Below, piece after piece: positions 9,676 through 16,881 of a stretch of DNA of 64,000 nucleotides. The notes under the pieces are model-generated. The model saw nothing but the letters and a program-made list of their open reading frames with translations. It ran no database searches and was not told the DNA's origin. The position numbers and the translations under genes are program-made. The first letter of the stretch is position 1; each line of letters begins with the position of its first letter. Origin of the DNA: Luteitalea sp. TBR-22. Its GTDB lineage: Bacteria > Acidobacteriota > Vicinamibacteria > Vicinamibacterales > Vicinamibacteraceae. The stretch spans positions 4,114,501 to 4,178,500 of the forward strand of contig NZ_AP024452.1 in assembly GCF_016865485.1 (NCBI RefSeq), in the 5' to 3' direction.

Positions 9676-10071
9676 ATGCACGCCCTGACCCCCAAGCGCC
9701 CCGGCGAGCAGGAACTCGCCCTCCTCACCTGGCTGGCCGATCACCCCGCCATCACCGTGGGCGAGGTCGCCGATCAGTACGGCGCCGCGCGGGGGCTGGC
9801 GCGCTCGACGGTGCTCACGATGATGGAGCGCCTTCGGAAGAAGGGACACCTCACACGTCGCCGGGTGCAGGGCCTCTTCCGCTACTCGGCCGGCGCGGGG
9901 CCCGACGCGGTGCTCAAGGAGGCGGTCGGGAGTTTCGTGTCGCGGACCCTCGGCGGCTCGGTGTCGCCGTTTGTGGCCTATCTCAGTGACGACGCCGAGG
10001 TCACGCCGGAGGAGCTGGCCGAACTCGAGGCACTGGTGGCGCGGCTGCAGACAAGGGCGAGGAAGCCATGA
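9676..10071 (+). CDS. blaI: BlaI/MecI/CopY family transcriptional repressor
   Basis: 131-residue winged-helix repressor. The DNA-binding domain occupies the first ~80 residues (PGEQELALLTWLADHPAITVGEVADQY, RSTVLTMMERLRKKGHLTRRR, FRYSAG). A C-terminal helical dimerisation part follows (VGSFVSRTLGGSVSPFVAYL, EELAELEALVARLQ). AGGAG sits 6 nt before ATG 9676. It overlaps the M56 protease gene by ATGA, the standard BlaI-BlaR1 arrangement, and should bind the two operators just upstream, repressing its own operon until the protease partner inactivates it. No beta-lactamase gene is seen nearby, so the inducer need not be a beta-lactam. Confidence 0.93.
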   Translation: MHALTPKRPGEQELALLTWLADHPAITVGEVADQYGAARGLARSTVLTMMERLRKKGHLTRRRVQGLFRYSAGAGPDAVLKEAVGSFVSRTLGGSVSPFVAYLSDDAEVTPEELAELEALVARLQTRARKP

Positions 10072-12101
10072 TCCTGCTCCTGCCGCTGCTCGACGGGCTG
10101 CGCACCGGCGCACTGGCCCTCGTGGTGACCGTCCTGCAGGCCTCGGTGGAGGCAGCCGCCGTCGCGGCCGTCGTCTGGGCCACGTGCCGGGCGCTGCCTG
10201 CCCTGCCGGCACACGTGCGAGCGTGGCTCTGGTGGCTGGTGTCGCTGAAGCTGCTCCTCGGCCTGCTGCCGGTGCCCGGCCTCGGCGTCCCGCTCTTGCC
10301 CGCGCCGGTCACCGAGGCGCGACCGATGGGGCCTGCGGCGGCCCCGGTCCCCGCGTCGGTCCTCGCCGGGACGCCGCGTCGCGACGCGAGCGCGGGCGAC
10401 GACCGCCGGCCCGCCACGATCCACGCTCCCCAGGCAGCGGTCCCGATCGCCAGGCTGCCGTACGCGTCGCTGTGGCCGGTGGCGCTCGCCGCCGCGTGGC
10501 TCCTGATCGTCGTTGTCCAGCTCCGCGGCCTGGGCCGCGCCCTCGCACACGCCCGGCAGTTGCGCGGGCAGGCCACGCCGGTCGGCGCGCCCATCGCCCG
10601 ACGCGTCGCCGTGCTCGTGGAGCGATTCGCGCTGCGGGTCGTGCCTCGCGTGCTCGCGTCGCGACTGGCGGCAGGGCCGCTGCTGACCGGCGTGTTGCGA
10701 CCGGCGATCCTGCTGCCCGCCGACGGCGTGGAGCGGCTCACGCGGGAGCACCTGGACCTCGTGCTCGGTCACGAACTGGCGCACGTACGGCGCGGCGACC
10801 TCGCCTGGGGCTGGGTGCCGGCCGTGGCCTCGCGCCTGTTCGCCTTCGATCCCGTGGCGCGCCTCGCGGCGCGCGAGTACCTGGCCGCGCGCGAGGAAGC
10901 CTGCGACGCGGAGGTGCTGCAGACCCTCGACGTGGCACCGGCCGACTACGGCCGGATGCTCGTCACGCTCGGAGTGGCCACCACAGACGACGTGCTTGCG
11001 GCCGCGGGCGCGTCTCCCTCGTTCGTCATGCTCAAGAGGAGACTCACGATGCTCGATCGTTCTCGCACCCCAGCCTCGCGCTGGTGGTGGATGCTCGCTG
11101 CCGCCACGGCCGCGTGCGTGCCGCTCACGGTGGTCGCGCAGCCGTCGGCGCCACCGCCCCCCGTGCCCCCGCCGGCCGCGGTCGCGCCGGTTGCCCCCGT
11201 GACTGCCGTCGGCGCCGCGCCACTTCCGGACATGCCCGTGCCGCCCGTGCCGCCACCACCGCCTGCCGCGCCGCCGGCCGAGCCGACACAGCCGGGCGAC
11301 GTACCGCCCGCGCCTCCTGCCCCGCCGGCGCCACCGGCGCCGCCGGTCCCGCCGGCGCCAGATGAGGGCCAGGAGGTCCGTCACGGGTCACATCGTCTGC
11401 GCACGCCGTGGGTGCTCGTGTCCCCGGACGAACGCGATCTCCGCATGGGCGACTCGCGTCAGCGAGCGGCGGCCGAACGGCAGCGCCAGTCGCCGTCGGA
11501 TCGCTTCCTGTGGTTCGAGCACGAAGGGCGTGAGTACGTGACGCGTGATGCGGCGACCATCCAGGCCGTGAGGGACGCGTTCGCGCCGCTGAAGGCCATC
11601 GGCGCCGAGATGGGCCGCGTCGGTGAGCGCATGGGCGCGCAGGGCAGGACGCAGGGCGACCTGGGCGCGCGTCAGGGCGAGCTCGGCGCCCGCCAGGCGG
11701 AGCTGTCGGCGCGGATGGCGCAGGTCGCCGCGGAACGCGCCGCCCGCGTCCACGTCCACATGCAGGAGGTGCAGCATGCCGGTGCCGACGGGCGACTCAC
11801 CGAGGCCGACCGCGCCCGCCTCGAAGAGGCACGGGCCCGTCTCCGCGAGCTCTCCGCGCGCGACACGGCGGAGGCCCGGCGCTCCGAGGAGGAACTCCAC
11901 GCGAAGATCAGGGAGCTCGCCGATCAGCAGCGCGCGCTCGGCGAGCAGATGCGCACCCTGTCCCGCCCGATGTCGCAGTACGGCGCCGAGATGCGGGCCC
12001 TCGGCAAGCAGCTCGAGGCCGCGCTGGACGAGGCCGATGGGCGCGCCACGGCCACCCTTGGCGCCGCGATCGCCAACGGCAAGGCCACGCCCGCGAAGTG
12101 A
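10068..12101 (+). CDS. M56 family (BlaR1-type) membrane metallopeptidase with unusual C-terminal domain
   Basis: 677-residue inner-membrane sensor protease, translationally coupled to blaI. Hydrophobic helices lie at about 1-60 and 145-165. The zinc site LVLGHELAHVRRGD is near residue 235, with REYLAAREEACDAEVL downstream, as in M56 peptidases. A last helix (SRWWWMLAAATAACVPLTVV, ~340-360) leads into a Pro/Ala/Val-rich linker (~360-437). Where classical BlaR1 has a penicillin-binding sensor, this protein has FLWFEHEGREYVTRDAAT and then a Gly-spaced heptad-like region (GRVGERMGAQGRTQGDLG, GARQGELGARQAELSARM) and charged helices. Expected role: on a signal, cleave or inactivate BlaI. Ligand unknown. 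Confidence 0.88.
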   Translation: MILLLPLLDGLRTGALALVVTVLQASVEAAAVAAVVWATCRALPALPAHVRAWLWWLVSLKLLLGLLPVPGLGVPLLPAPVTEARPMGPAAAPVPASVLAGTPRRDASAGDDRRPATIHAPQAAVPIARLPYASLWPVALAAAWLLIVVVQLRGLGRALAHARQLRGQATPVGAPIARRVAVLVERFALRVVPRVLASRLAAGPLLTGVLRPAILLPADGVERLTREHLDLVLGHELAHVRRGDLAWGWVPAVASRLFAFDPVARLAAREYLAAREEACDAEVLQTLDVAPADYGRMLVTLGVATTDDVLAAAGASPSFVMLKRRLTMLDRSRTPASRWWWMLAAATAACVPLTVVAQPSAPPPPVPPPAAVAPVAPVTAVGAAPLPDMPVPPVPPPPPAAPPAEPTQPGDVPPAPPAPPAPPAPPVPPAPDEGQEVRHGSHRLRTPWVLVSPDERDLRMGDSRQRAAAERQRQSPSDRFLWFEHEGREYVTRDAATIQAVRDAFAPLKAIGAEMGRVGERMGAQGRTQGDLGARQGELGARQAELSARMAQVAAERAARVHVHMQEVQHAGADGRLTEADRARLEEARARLRELSARDTAEARRSEEELHAKIRELADQQRALGEQMRTLSRPMSQYGAEMRALGKQLEAALDEADGRATATLGAAIANGKATPAK

Positions 12102-12105
12102 TGCC

Positions 12106-12154
12106 GATGCCGGGGATGCTGCGAATGCCGTGCGACCTTCGGCATTCCGGCATC
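12106..12154. terminator. Nested hairpin between convergent genes
   Basis: GAATGCCG (12123-12130), 9-nt loop, CGGCATTC (12140-12147), with an outer GATGCCGG (12106-12113)/CCGGCATC (12147-12154). It serves both the M56 gene and the gene read leftward. A similar GATGCCGGAATG-type block occurs at 52468-52516, so this may also be a dispersed repeat. Confidence 0.6.
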
Positions 12155-12168
12155 GACGGCACCGCCGC

Positions 12169-13011
12169 CTACTTGAAGCTTCCCACCGTCGCGGTGACGG
12201 TGAACGGCACCGGGGTCGTCTGCAGGTTCTGCCAGAGCTCGAGCTCGATGGTCGCCGTGGTCGCCTTTGCCTTGAGCGTGTAGGTGTACTCGCTCTCGAG
12301 CGGCGAGGTCATCGAGCCGTTGGCATCGGCCTCGATTTCCGTGCCGGCCGCGTCGAGGAAGCGCAGCCGCTTCATCGCCGACATGCGACCGGCCACCTTC
12401 AACGTGATCGTCCCTCCGGTGTCGGTCGGCTCGAAGTCGCCGACGACACCGGCAATCGTCCCGAGCTGGAACGAGGTGCCCTTGGTCAGGGCCACCTTCC
12501 GGGCCTGCACCGTCCGCGTCCCGGCGGCGGTGGTCACACCGAGCGTGCCCGTCACCGTCACGGATGAGGCGCCGGCCGCCGGCAACATCGGCGTCCGGAC
12601 CGAGATGATGCCCGCACTCTGGTCCTCGGTGTAGGTCGGGAACGAGCCCCAGTCGGGCTCGATGTTCATGTCCGTCTGCTTGTCGTCGGTCCAGGCCGTG
12701 ATCTCGCTGTCGTCATCGTCGATGTCCAGCAGCGCGGTGCCCGGGGCGACCTTCACGCCCAGCGCGATCGACACGCCCGGCTGAGCATCGAAGGCCACCG
12801 CATCGCGGAACCGTCCCTTACCGAGGCTCCTGGCCACCACCTGTAGCCCTGCAAGACTCACCGTCGGGTTCGGCTTCGGAGCCGCGGCCGCCTTGGCTGG
12901 CGCCTTGGGCGCTGGCTTGCCGCGCCCCTGGGCGTGGACGGGTGGCAGCACGGCCACCGAGATACCGAGAGCCGCACCGACACCGATCGCGAGGAATGCG
13001 GGAAAGCGCAT
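12169..13011 (-). CDS. Secreted hypothetical protein
   Basis: 280 residues from ATG 13011, which is preceded by GGAAGGAC; an upstream frame extension lacks a ribosome site. Residues 1-28 form a signal peptide (AFLAIGVGAALGISVAVLPPVHAQ). A short Pro/Ala/Lys-rich linker and an all-beta-looking body follow (GVSIALGVKVAPGTALLDIDDDDSEITAW, GASSVTVTGTLGV, GTITLKVAGRMSAMKRLRFLDAAG, TATIELELWQNL). No catalytic motif recognised. It may be a periplasmic or surface beta-sandwich protein. Convergent with the M56 gene, from which it is separated by a hairpin. Confidence 0.75.
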   Translation of the reverse strand: MRFPAFLAIGVGAALGISVAVLPPVHAQGRGKPAPKAPAKAAAAPKPNPTVSLAGLQVVARSLGKGRFRDAVAFDAQPGVSIALGVKVAPGTALLDIDDDDSEITAWTDDKQTDMNIEPDWGSFPTYTEDQSAGIISVRTPMLPAAGASSVTVTGTLGVTTAAGTRTVQARKVALTKGTSFQLGTIAGVVGDFEPTDTGGTITLKVAGRMSAMKRLRFLDAAGTEIEADANGSMTSPLESEYTYTLKAKATTATIELELWQNLQTTPVPFTVTATVGSFK

Positions 13012-13214
13012 GACAAGTCGTCCTTCCGGAAGAGGTGAACTCCCCCTCACAACGTCAGCTCGTGCGTGATCGAACACATCGGCAGGTGCCAGAGGGCGGC
13101 GGCAGGGATGCCCGCGTGCGCACCCGGTCCGTTGGCACGATGACTGCTATCTGGACACATGGGCAGGTCGCCCCGGCGCACGTCGCGTCGGCGCCCTGCC
13201 GGGAGACTCGACCC

Positions 13215-13364
13215 ATGTTGCAGACGCTCATCGTCGTCCTGGTCCTGCTCTGGCTGCTCGGGATGGTGAGTTCGTACACCCTCGGCGGCTTCCTCCACGT
13301 GCTGCTCGTCGTGGCGCTGGTCCTGCTGGTCGTGCGCCTGGCCACCGGACGTGCCGTGGTCTGA
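13215..13364 (+). CDS. Small membrane protein, lmo0937/DUF5670 type
   Basis: 49 residues, two transmembrane helices (LIVVLVLLWLLGMVSSYTL and HVLLVVALVLLVVRLATG) separated by GGFLH, the typical lmo0937-family layout. Start ATG 13215 follows GGGAGAC; longer in-frame starts have no support. Function of the family is unknown; members are often found near stress genes. Followed after 135 bp by a BON lipoprotein gene on the same strand. Confidence 0.8.
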   Translation: MLQTLIVVLVLLWLLGMVSSYTLGGFLHVLLVVALVLLVVRLATGRAVV

Positions 13365-13499
13365 GCACACGCGCGTCACAGCTGAGCCAGTCGGCCGCCT
13401 CGTCTTGTCGTGCGGTCGGGTTGTTGCCTATCGTTCTCCCTTCGGGACGCGCGCGTGATGCGCGCGTCTGCGTCCACACTTCACGAGGAGAACGACAAC

Positions 13500-14060
13500 G
13501 TGCGCACCACGATGACGATGGCGGCCGGCGTGCTGCTGGCGAGCCTGGCCGCGGGCTGCGGGCCGTCGGCGGCCGAGCGCCAGGCCGAGGAAGCCCGCAA
13601 GGCCGCCGAGGCCGCGGCCAAGCAGGTCGAGACCGCGACCGCCGAAGCCGCCAAGCAGGTCGATGCGGCAACCAGGGAAATGGGCGCCAAGATGGAGCAG
13701 GCCGGCGCCGAGATGCAGAAGGCGGCTGGCGACATGGCCGCGGCCGCCAGGACGCAAGGCGCCGACGCGGCGACCGACATGATGCAGGCGGGCGCCAATG
13801 CTGCCGTTGCGGCGGCCAAGGTGACACAGGCGGCGGCGACCGCGATGACGAGTGCCGCGACGACGGCCGCGGTGAAGGCGGCGCTGGCCGGGACCGCGGG
13901 GCTGGACGCCAGCGGCATCGACGTGGACACGTCAGCCGACGGCAAGGTCGTGACCCTGAAGGGCCACGTGAAGTCGGCGGCCGCGAAGGCGGCGGCCGAG
14001 AAGAGCGCGCACGGCGCCGCCACGACGGCCACCGTCAGGAACGAACTCGTCGTGAAGTAG
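13500..14060 (+). CDS. BON-domain lipoprotein
   Basis: 186 residues from GTG 13500, 9 nt after a CGAGGAG ribosome site; ATG codons further in would cut the signal. Lipoprotein signal with lipobox LAAGC (Cys at ~19). The middle (~25-115) is an Ala/Glu/Lys/Gln-rich amphipathic helix (EEARKAAEAAAKQVETATAEAAKQ repeats), likely coiled coil. The last ~65 residues form a BON domain (AVKAALAGTAGLDASGIDVDTS, GKVVTLKGHVKSAAAKAAAE). BON proteins of this type are periplasmic, membrane-anchored and linked to envelope stress (OsmY/DolP relatives). Confidence 0.85.
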   Translation: MRTTMTMAAGVLLASLAAGCGPSAAERQAEEARKAAEAAAKQVETATAEAAKQVDAATREMGAKMEQAGAEMQKAAGDMAAAARTQGADAATDMMQAGANAAVAAAKVTQAAATAMTSAATTAAVKAALAGTAGLDASGIDVDTSADGKVVTLKGHVKSAAAKAAAEKSAHGAATTATVRNELVVK

Positions 14061-14086
14061 GTTGTCCCCGAGCCCGGGCGGTGCGA

Positions 14087-14108
14087 CAGGGCCGGGGAAC
14101 CGGCCCTG
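14087..14108. terminator. Bidirectional hairpin terminator
   Basis: CAGGGCCGG (14087-14095), GGAA tetraloop, CCGGCCCTG (14100-14108): perfect 9-bp stem midway between the convergent BON lipoprotein and radical SAM genes. No T-run. Confidence 0.7.
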
Positions 14109-14130
14109 CCTTCCAGAGGCAATGAACGTC

Positions 14131-15156
14131 TTACGCGTCAGGCACGGGCGCCGCGGCGGGCGATGCTGCCGCCGCCGGGGCCTTCTCGCCGCGGCCCGAG
14201 AGGCGGGCGACGGCGCGGCCGATGCCGAACGACGCGTCGAAGATGGCTCCCACGCGCAGCCCGCCCGGCAGGTGGTGGCGCGCGATGGCGTCGAGCCCGG
14301 CCGACGCGATGCACCCGCACTGCGCGCAGTCGGGGTTGCCGCCGAACTGGCACGGCGTGATGCGGCGCTGCAGGTCAGACGACACGCACAACGTCGTCTT
14401 GGCGAACGTGCAGTCGTCCGGGGAGGCGGGCGGCTTGAGGTACACCTCCACCATCCCCTTGGGCATGCGCAACTTCGGGTAACGCGTGCGCAGGTCGAGG
14501 ATGTTGCGCACCACGCGCACCCGATCCTCCGGCCGTAGACGCTCCTCCGACTCCTCGCCGATCTGCGGCGTGTAGAGGCTGAACCACACCTGCCGCGTGT
14601 CGCGATTGGCCGACCAGAAGTCCAGGAATTCCTCGAGGTAGCCATCGCGCTGCACGATCTGCCGCGTGATCGTGCAGTGCACCGTGATCTGGTGCCCGGC
14701 GATGTGCTTCAGGATGCGATCGTAGGTGGCCGGCGCGCGCCGCACGTCGTGCTCGGGCGCCAGGCCGTCGATCGAGACCACGATCTGCAGGCGCGGGATG
14801 CGCGCCCACGCCTCGGGAATCGGGCGCACCGCGCTGGTGACGACCTGCACGTAAAGGCCCATGGCCGACAACTGCGGCAGCAGTTGGTCGAGTTCGCGGA
14901 ATCGCACGAGCGGCTCGCCGCCGATGATCGACAGGTGCAGCGGCTTGTGGATGCGGACCGCCTCGAGCACGCCGGCGACCAGGGCGTCGCCCTTGAGGTC
15001 AGCCATCTGCCGCAGCGTGAGGTCGCCGCCGAGGTGATCGTCGCCGTAGGCATAGCAGCCCGGGCAACGCAGCGGACATTCCCGAGTGATTTCAATCGAC
15101 AGGTTTGGGCGGTATCCCCGCAGAATCCGGCCCCACGCCGGGAAGATGCCTTCCAT
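14131..15156 (-). CDS. Radical SAM protein
   Basis: 341 residues from ATG 15156 with GGAGG just upstream. The 4Fe-4S cluster motif CPLRCPGC (CX3CX2C) is at about residues 29-36. HLSIIGGEPLVRF (the GGE motif) and VVSIDGLAPEHDVRR follow, as in radical SAM enzymes related to the SPASM/MoaA group. A C-terminal cysteine cluster (CTFAKTTLCVSS, TPCQFGGNPDCAQCGC) suggests an auxiliary iron-sulfur site. The tail is Ala/Pro-rich. The substrate cannot be told; no small precursor peptide is obvious next to it, so a RiPP role is not supported. Confidence 0.87.
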   Translation of the reverse strand: MEGIFPAWGRILRGYRPNLSIEITRECPLRCPGCYAYGDDHLGGDLTLRQMADLKGDALVAGVLEAVRIHKPLHLSIIGGEPLVRFRELDQLLPQLSAMGLYVQVVTSAVRPIPEAWARIPRLQIVVSIDGLAPEHDVRRAPATYDRILKHIAGHQITVHCTITRQIVQRDGYLEEFLDFWSANRDTRQVWFSLYTPQIGEESEERLRPEDRVRVVRNILDLRTRYPKLRMPKGMVEVYLKPPASPDDCTFAKTTLCVSSDLQRRITPCQFGGNPDCAQCGCIASAGLDAIARHHLPGGLRVGAIFDASFGIGRAVARLSGRGEKAPAAAASPAAAPVPDA

Positions 15157-15238
15157 TCCACCTCCATCGCGTCACGACCGCGTGCAGGTACTGTCTCATG
15201 GATTGGCCCGAATTCCGCGCCTTCGCCTCATCGACGGG

Positions 15239-15266
15239 TTTGTGCGAGACTGCACGCGCTTACACT
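15239..15266 (+). promoter_or_regulatory. Putative promoter of the DUF4190-like gene
   Basis: TTTGTG (15239-15244), 16-bp spacer, TACACT (15261-15266), 43 nt upstream of ATG 15310. The -35 match is weak. Confidence 0.35.
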
Positions 15267-15309
15267 AGGGCCGCACGTCCAGTCCCCCTTCGTCCGGAGT
15301 CGAGCGCGC

Positions 15310-15666
15310 ATGTCCACGCCTCCCGTCCCGCCCGCGTTTCCGCCACCCATGCCCCCCCGCGTTCCGCCGCCGTTCCCGGGCGGAGCACCCGCGGTGCCCC
15401 AGCAAGCCAGCAAGGCCACCATGGCCGTAGTCGTGGGCGTCCTCGGCATCGTCTGTTGTGGGTTCCTCGCGCCGGTGGCCTGGTACCTCGGCAACGAGGA
15501 ACTGAAGCATATCGACGCCGGCCGCATCGCGGAGAGCAACCGGGGCATGGCGCAGGTGGCCAAGATCCTCGGCATCATCGGCACGATCCTGCTCGGGCTC
15601 GCCCTGCTCTGGATCCTGTTCTTCGGCGGGATGGCGGTGCTCGGAGCGATGACCGGCAGCATGTAG
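15310..15666 (+). CDS. DUF4190-like small membrane protein
   Basis: 118 residues. A Pro-rich cytoplasmic-looking head (TPPVPPAFPPPMPPRVPPPF, residues 2-30) is followed by helix 1 (TMAVVVGVLGIVCCGFLAPVAWYLG), a polar segment EELKHIDAGRIAESNRGMAQVAKILGI, and helix 2 (LGLALLWILFFGG). This is the pattern of DUF4190 proteins, whose polar loop is the conserved part. It is followed within 5 nt by a DUF2752 gene, so the two form an operon. Function unknown. Confidence 0.78.
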   Translation: MSTPPVPPAFPPPMPPRVPPPFPGGAPAVPQQASKATMAVVVGVLGIVCCGFLAPVAWYLGNEELKHIDAGRIAESNRGMAQVAKILGIIGTILLGLALLWILFFGGMAVLGAMTGSM

Positions 15667-15671
15667 CGCCG

Positions 15672-16061
15672 ATGGCGGTTCGCAGAACCCCGGGGACGGT
15701 GGCTGCGGCCATCGTCCTGCTCCTCTCGGCGACGGCGGTGCTGTATGCGGTCGACCCGACGCAGCACCGCCTGACGCTGCCCTGCCCGTACCTCACGCTC
15801 ACCGGGTACGCCTGCCCGGGGTGCGGCCTGACGCGCAGCCTGCACTTCCTGCTGCACGGCGACCTGGCCCGCGCCTTCTCCTTCAATCCGTGGGGCCTGG
15901 TGAGCGGTCCTGCCCTGCTGCTGTTCGTGTTCCTGCCGGCCGTGACCGATGAGGTGCGGGCGTCGCGCTGGCGCACCGCGCTGGCCTGGACGATGCTGGT
16001 GGTGACGCTTGCGTTCTGGGTCTGGCGCAACACCACCGCGTACCCGTTCGTGCGCGTCTAA
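15672..16061 (+). CDS. DUF2752 membrane protein
   Basis: 129 residues. The family motif is clear: LPCPYLTLTGYACPGCGLTRSLHFLLHGDLARAFSFNPWG, with the CPxCGxTR cysteines and the FNP segment. Flanking it are three hydrophobic helices (VAAAIVLLLSATAVLY, GPALLLFVFLPAV, WTMLVVTLAFWVW). The start ATG 15672 lies 5 nt after the stop of the DUF4190-like gene and has no independent ribosome site, so it is probably coupled. DUF2752 function is unknown. A heptad array starts 2 nt after its stop. Confidence 0.85.
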   Translation: MAVRRTPGTVAAAIVLLLSATAVLYAVDPTQHRLTLPCPYLTLTGYACPGCGLTRSLHFLLHGDLARAFSFNPWGLVSGPALLLFVFLPAVTDEVRASRWRTALAWTMLVVTLAFWVWRNTTAYPFVRV

Positions 16062-16063
16062 AG

Positions 16064-16118
16064 ACCGGGCACCGGGCACCGGGCACCGGGCACCGGGCAC
16101 CGGGCACCGGGCACCGGG
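16064..16118. repeat. 7-bp tandem array (ACCGGGC), about 7.9 copies
   Basis: Seven perfect ACCGGGC units from 16064 to 16112 plus a partial unit, starting 2 nt after the DUF2752 stop codon. The following 50 bp up to ACAGCCG-ACTGCCG (16155-16168) can be read in the same 7-bp register. Confidence 0.95.
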
Positions 16119-16122
16119 GCCG

Positions 16123-16145
16123 TAGCCGTCGGCCTTGGCCGACGG
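16123..16145. repeat. REP-like hairpin (CTAC-tail family, inverted)
   Basis: GTAG followed by CCGTCGGCC (16126-16134), TT, GGCCGACGG (16137-16145). Read on the minus strand it ends in GGCTAC, the tail shared with the hairpins at 6226 and 48901. Confidence 0.6.
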
Positions 16146-16205
16146 TCGGTCGCGACAGCCGACTGCCGGTTGTCAAACACCATCCGCACAGGAGAGGACC
16201 AACCG

Positions 16206-16853
16206 ATGTGGTTCACGAGGAAATCGCTGCACGTGCCCACGGCGGCCGAGGCGTTGCCGGGACGTGAGACGCCGATGCCGGTGCCGTCGCGGCACCACGT
16301 GTTGCCGGCCCCGCTCGACGGGCCATTCCCGGCCGGCAGCGCCTTCGCGCAGTTCGCGATGGGCTGCTTCTGGGGGGCCGAGCGCAAGTTCTGGCAACTG
16401 CCCGGCGTGATCTCGACGGCGGTCGGGTACGCCGGCGGCTACACGCCGCACCCGACCTACGAGGAGGTCTGCACGGGACTGACCGGGCACACCGAGGTGG
16501 TGCGCGTCGTGTACGACCCGGCGCGGATCCCGTATGCGGAGTTGCTGAAGACGTTCTGGGAGAATCACGACCCGACGCAGGGGATGCGTCAGGGCAACGA
16601 CGTCGGCACGCAGTACCGCTCGCTCATCGGGTGCTACGACGCCGCGCAGCGTGCCGCCGCCGATGCGTCACGCGACGCCTACCAGGCTGCGCTCGATGAG
16701 GCCGGCTTCGGCCCGATCACGACCGAGATCGTCGATGCGCCGACGTTCTACTTCGCCGAGGCGTACCACCAGCAGTACCTGCACACCCACCCGAACGGCT
16801 ATTGCGGCCTCGGCGGCACCGATGTCGCGTGCCCGATCGGCGTCGGGGTGTGA
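16206..16853 (+). CDS. msrA: Peptide methionine sulfoxide reductase MsrA
   Basis: 215 residues. Reduces S-methionine sulfoxide in proteins. The catalytic GCFWG is at about residues 53-57 ([18 protein letters not shown]), with [50 protein letters not shown] and [20 protein letters not shown], giving a resolving Cys near the C terminus. The ~45-residue N-terminal extension before the domain is common in this subgroup and has no signal peptide. ATG 16206 follows AGGAGAGGACC. It stands alone, with a repeat block upstream and the convergent histidine kinase 28 bp downstream. Confidence 0.95.
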   Translation: MWFTRKSLHVPTAAEALPGRETPMPVPSRHHVLPAPLDGPFPAGSAFAQFAMGCFWGAERKFWQLPGVISTAVGYAGGYTPHPTYEEVCTGLTGHTEVVRVVYDPARIPYAELLKTFWENHDPTQGMRQGNDVGTQYRSLIGCYDAAQRAAADASRDAYQAALDEAGFGPITTEIVDAPTFYFAEAYHQQYLHTHPNGYCGLGGTDVACPIGVGV

Positions 16854-16881
16854 AGGAGCGACAGCCGGCGGGCGGGGGCGG

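Noticed and set aside
9676-12101. Beta-lactam resistance operon
   Set aside because: BlaI and an M56 protease are present, but there is no beta-lactamase or penicillin-binding sensor domain, so resistance is not claimed.
14131-15156. RiPP maturase with a precursor peptide
   Set aside because: The radical SAM gene has extra cysteines, but no small precursor-like ORF or exporter lies beside it; the nearest small genes are DUF4190 and DUF2752 membrane proteins.
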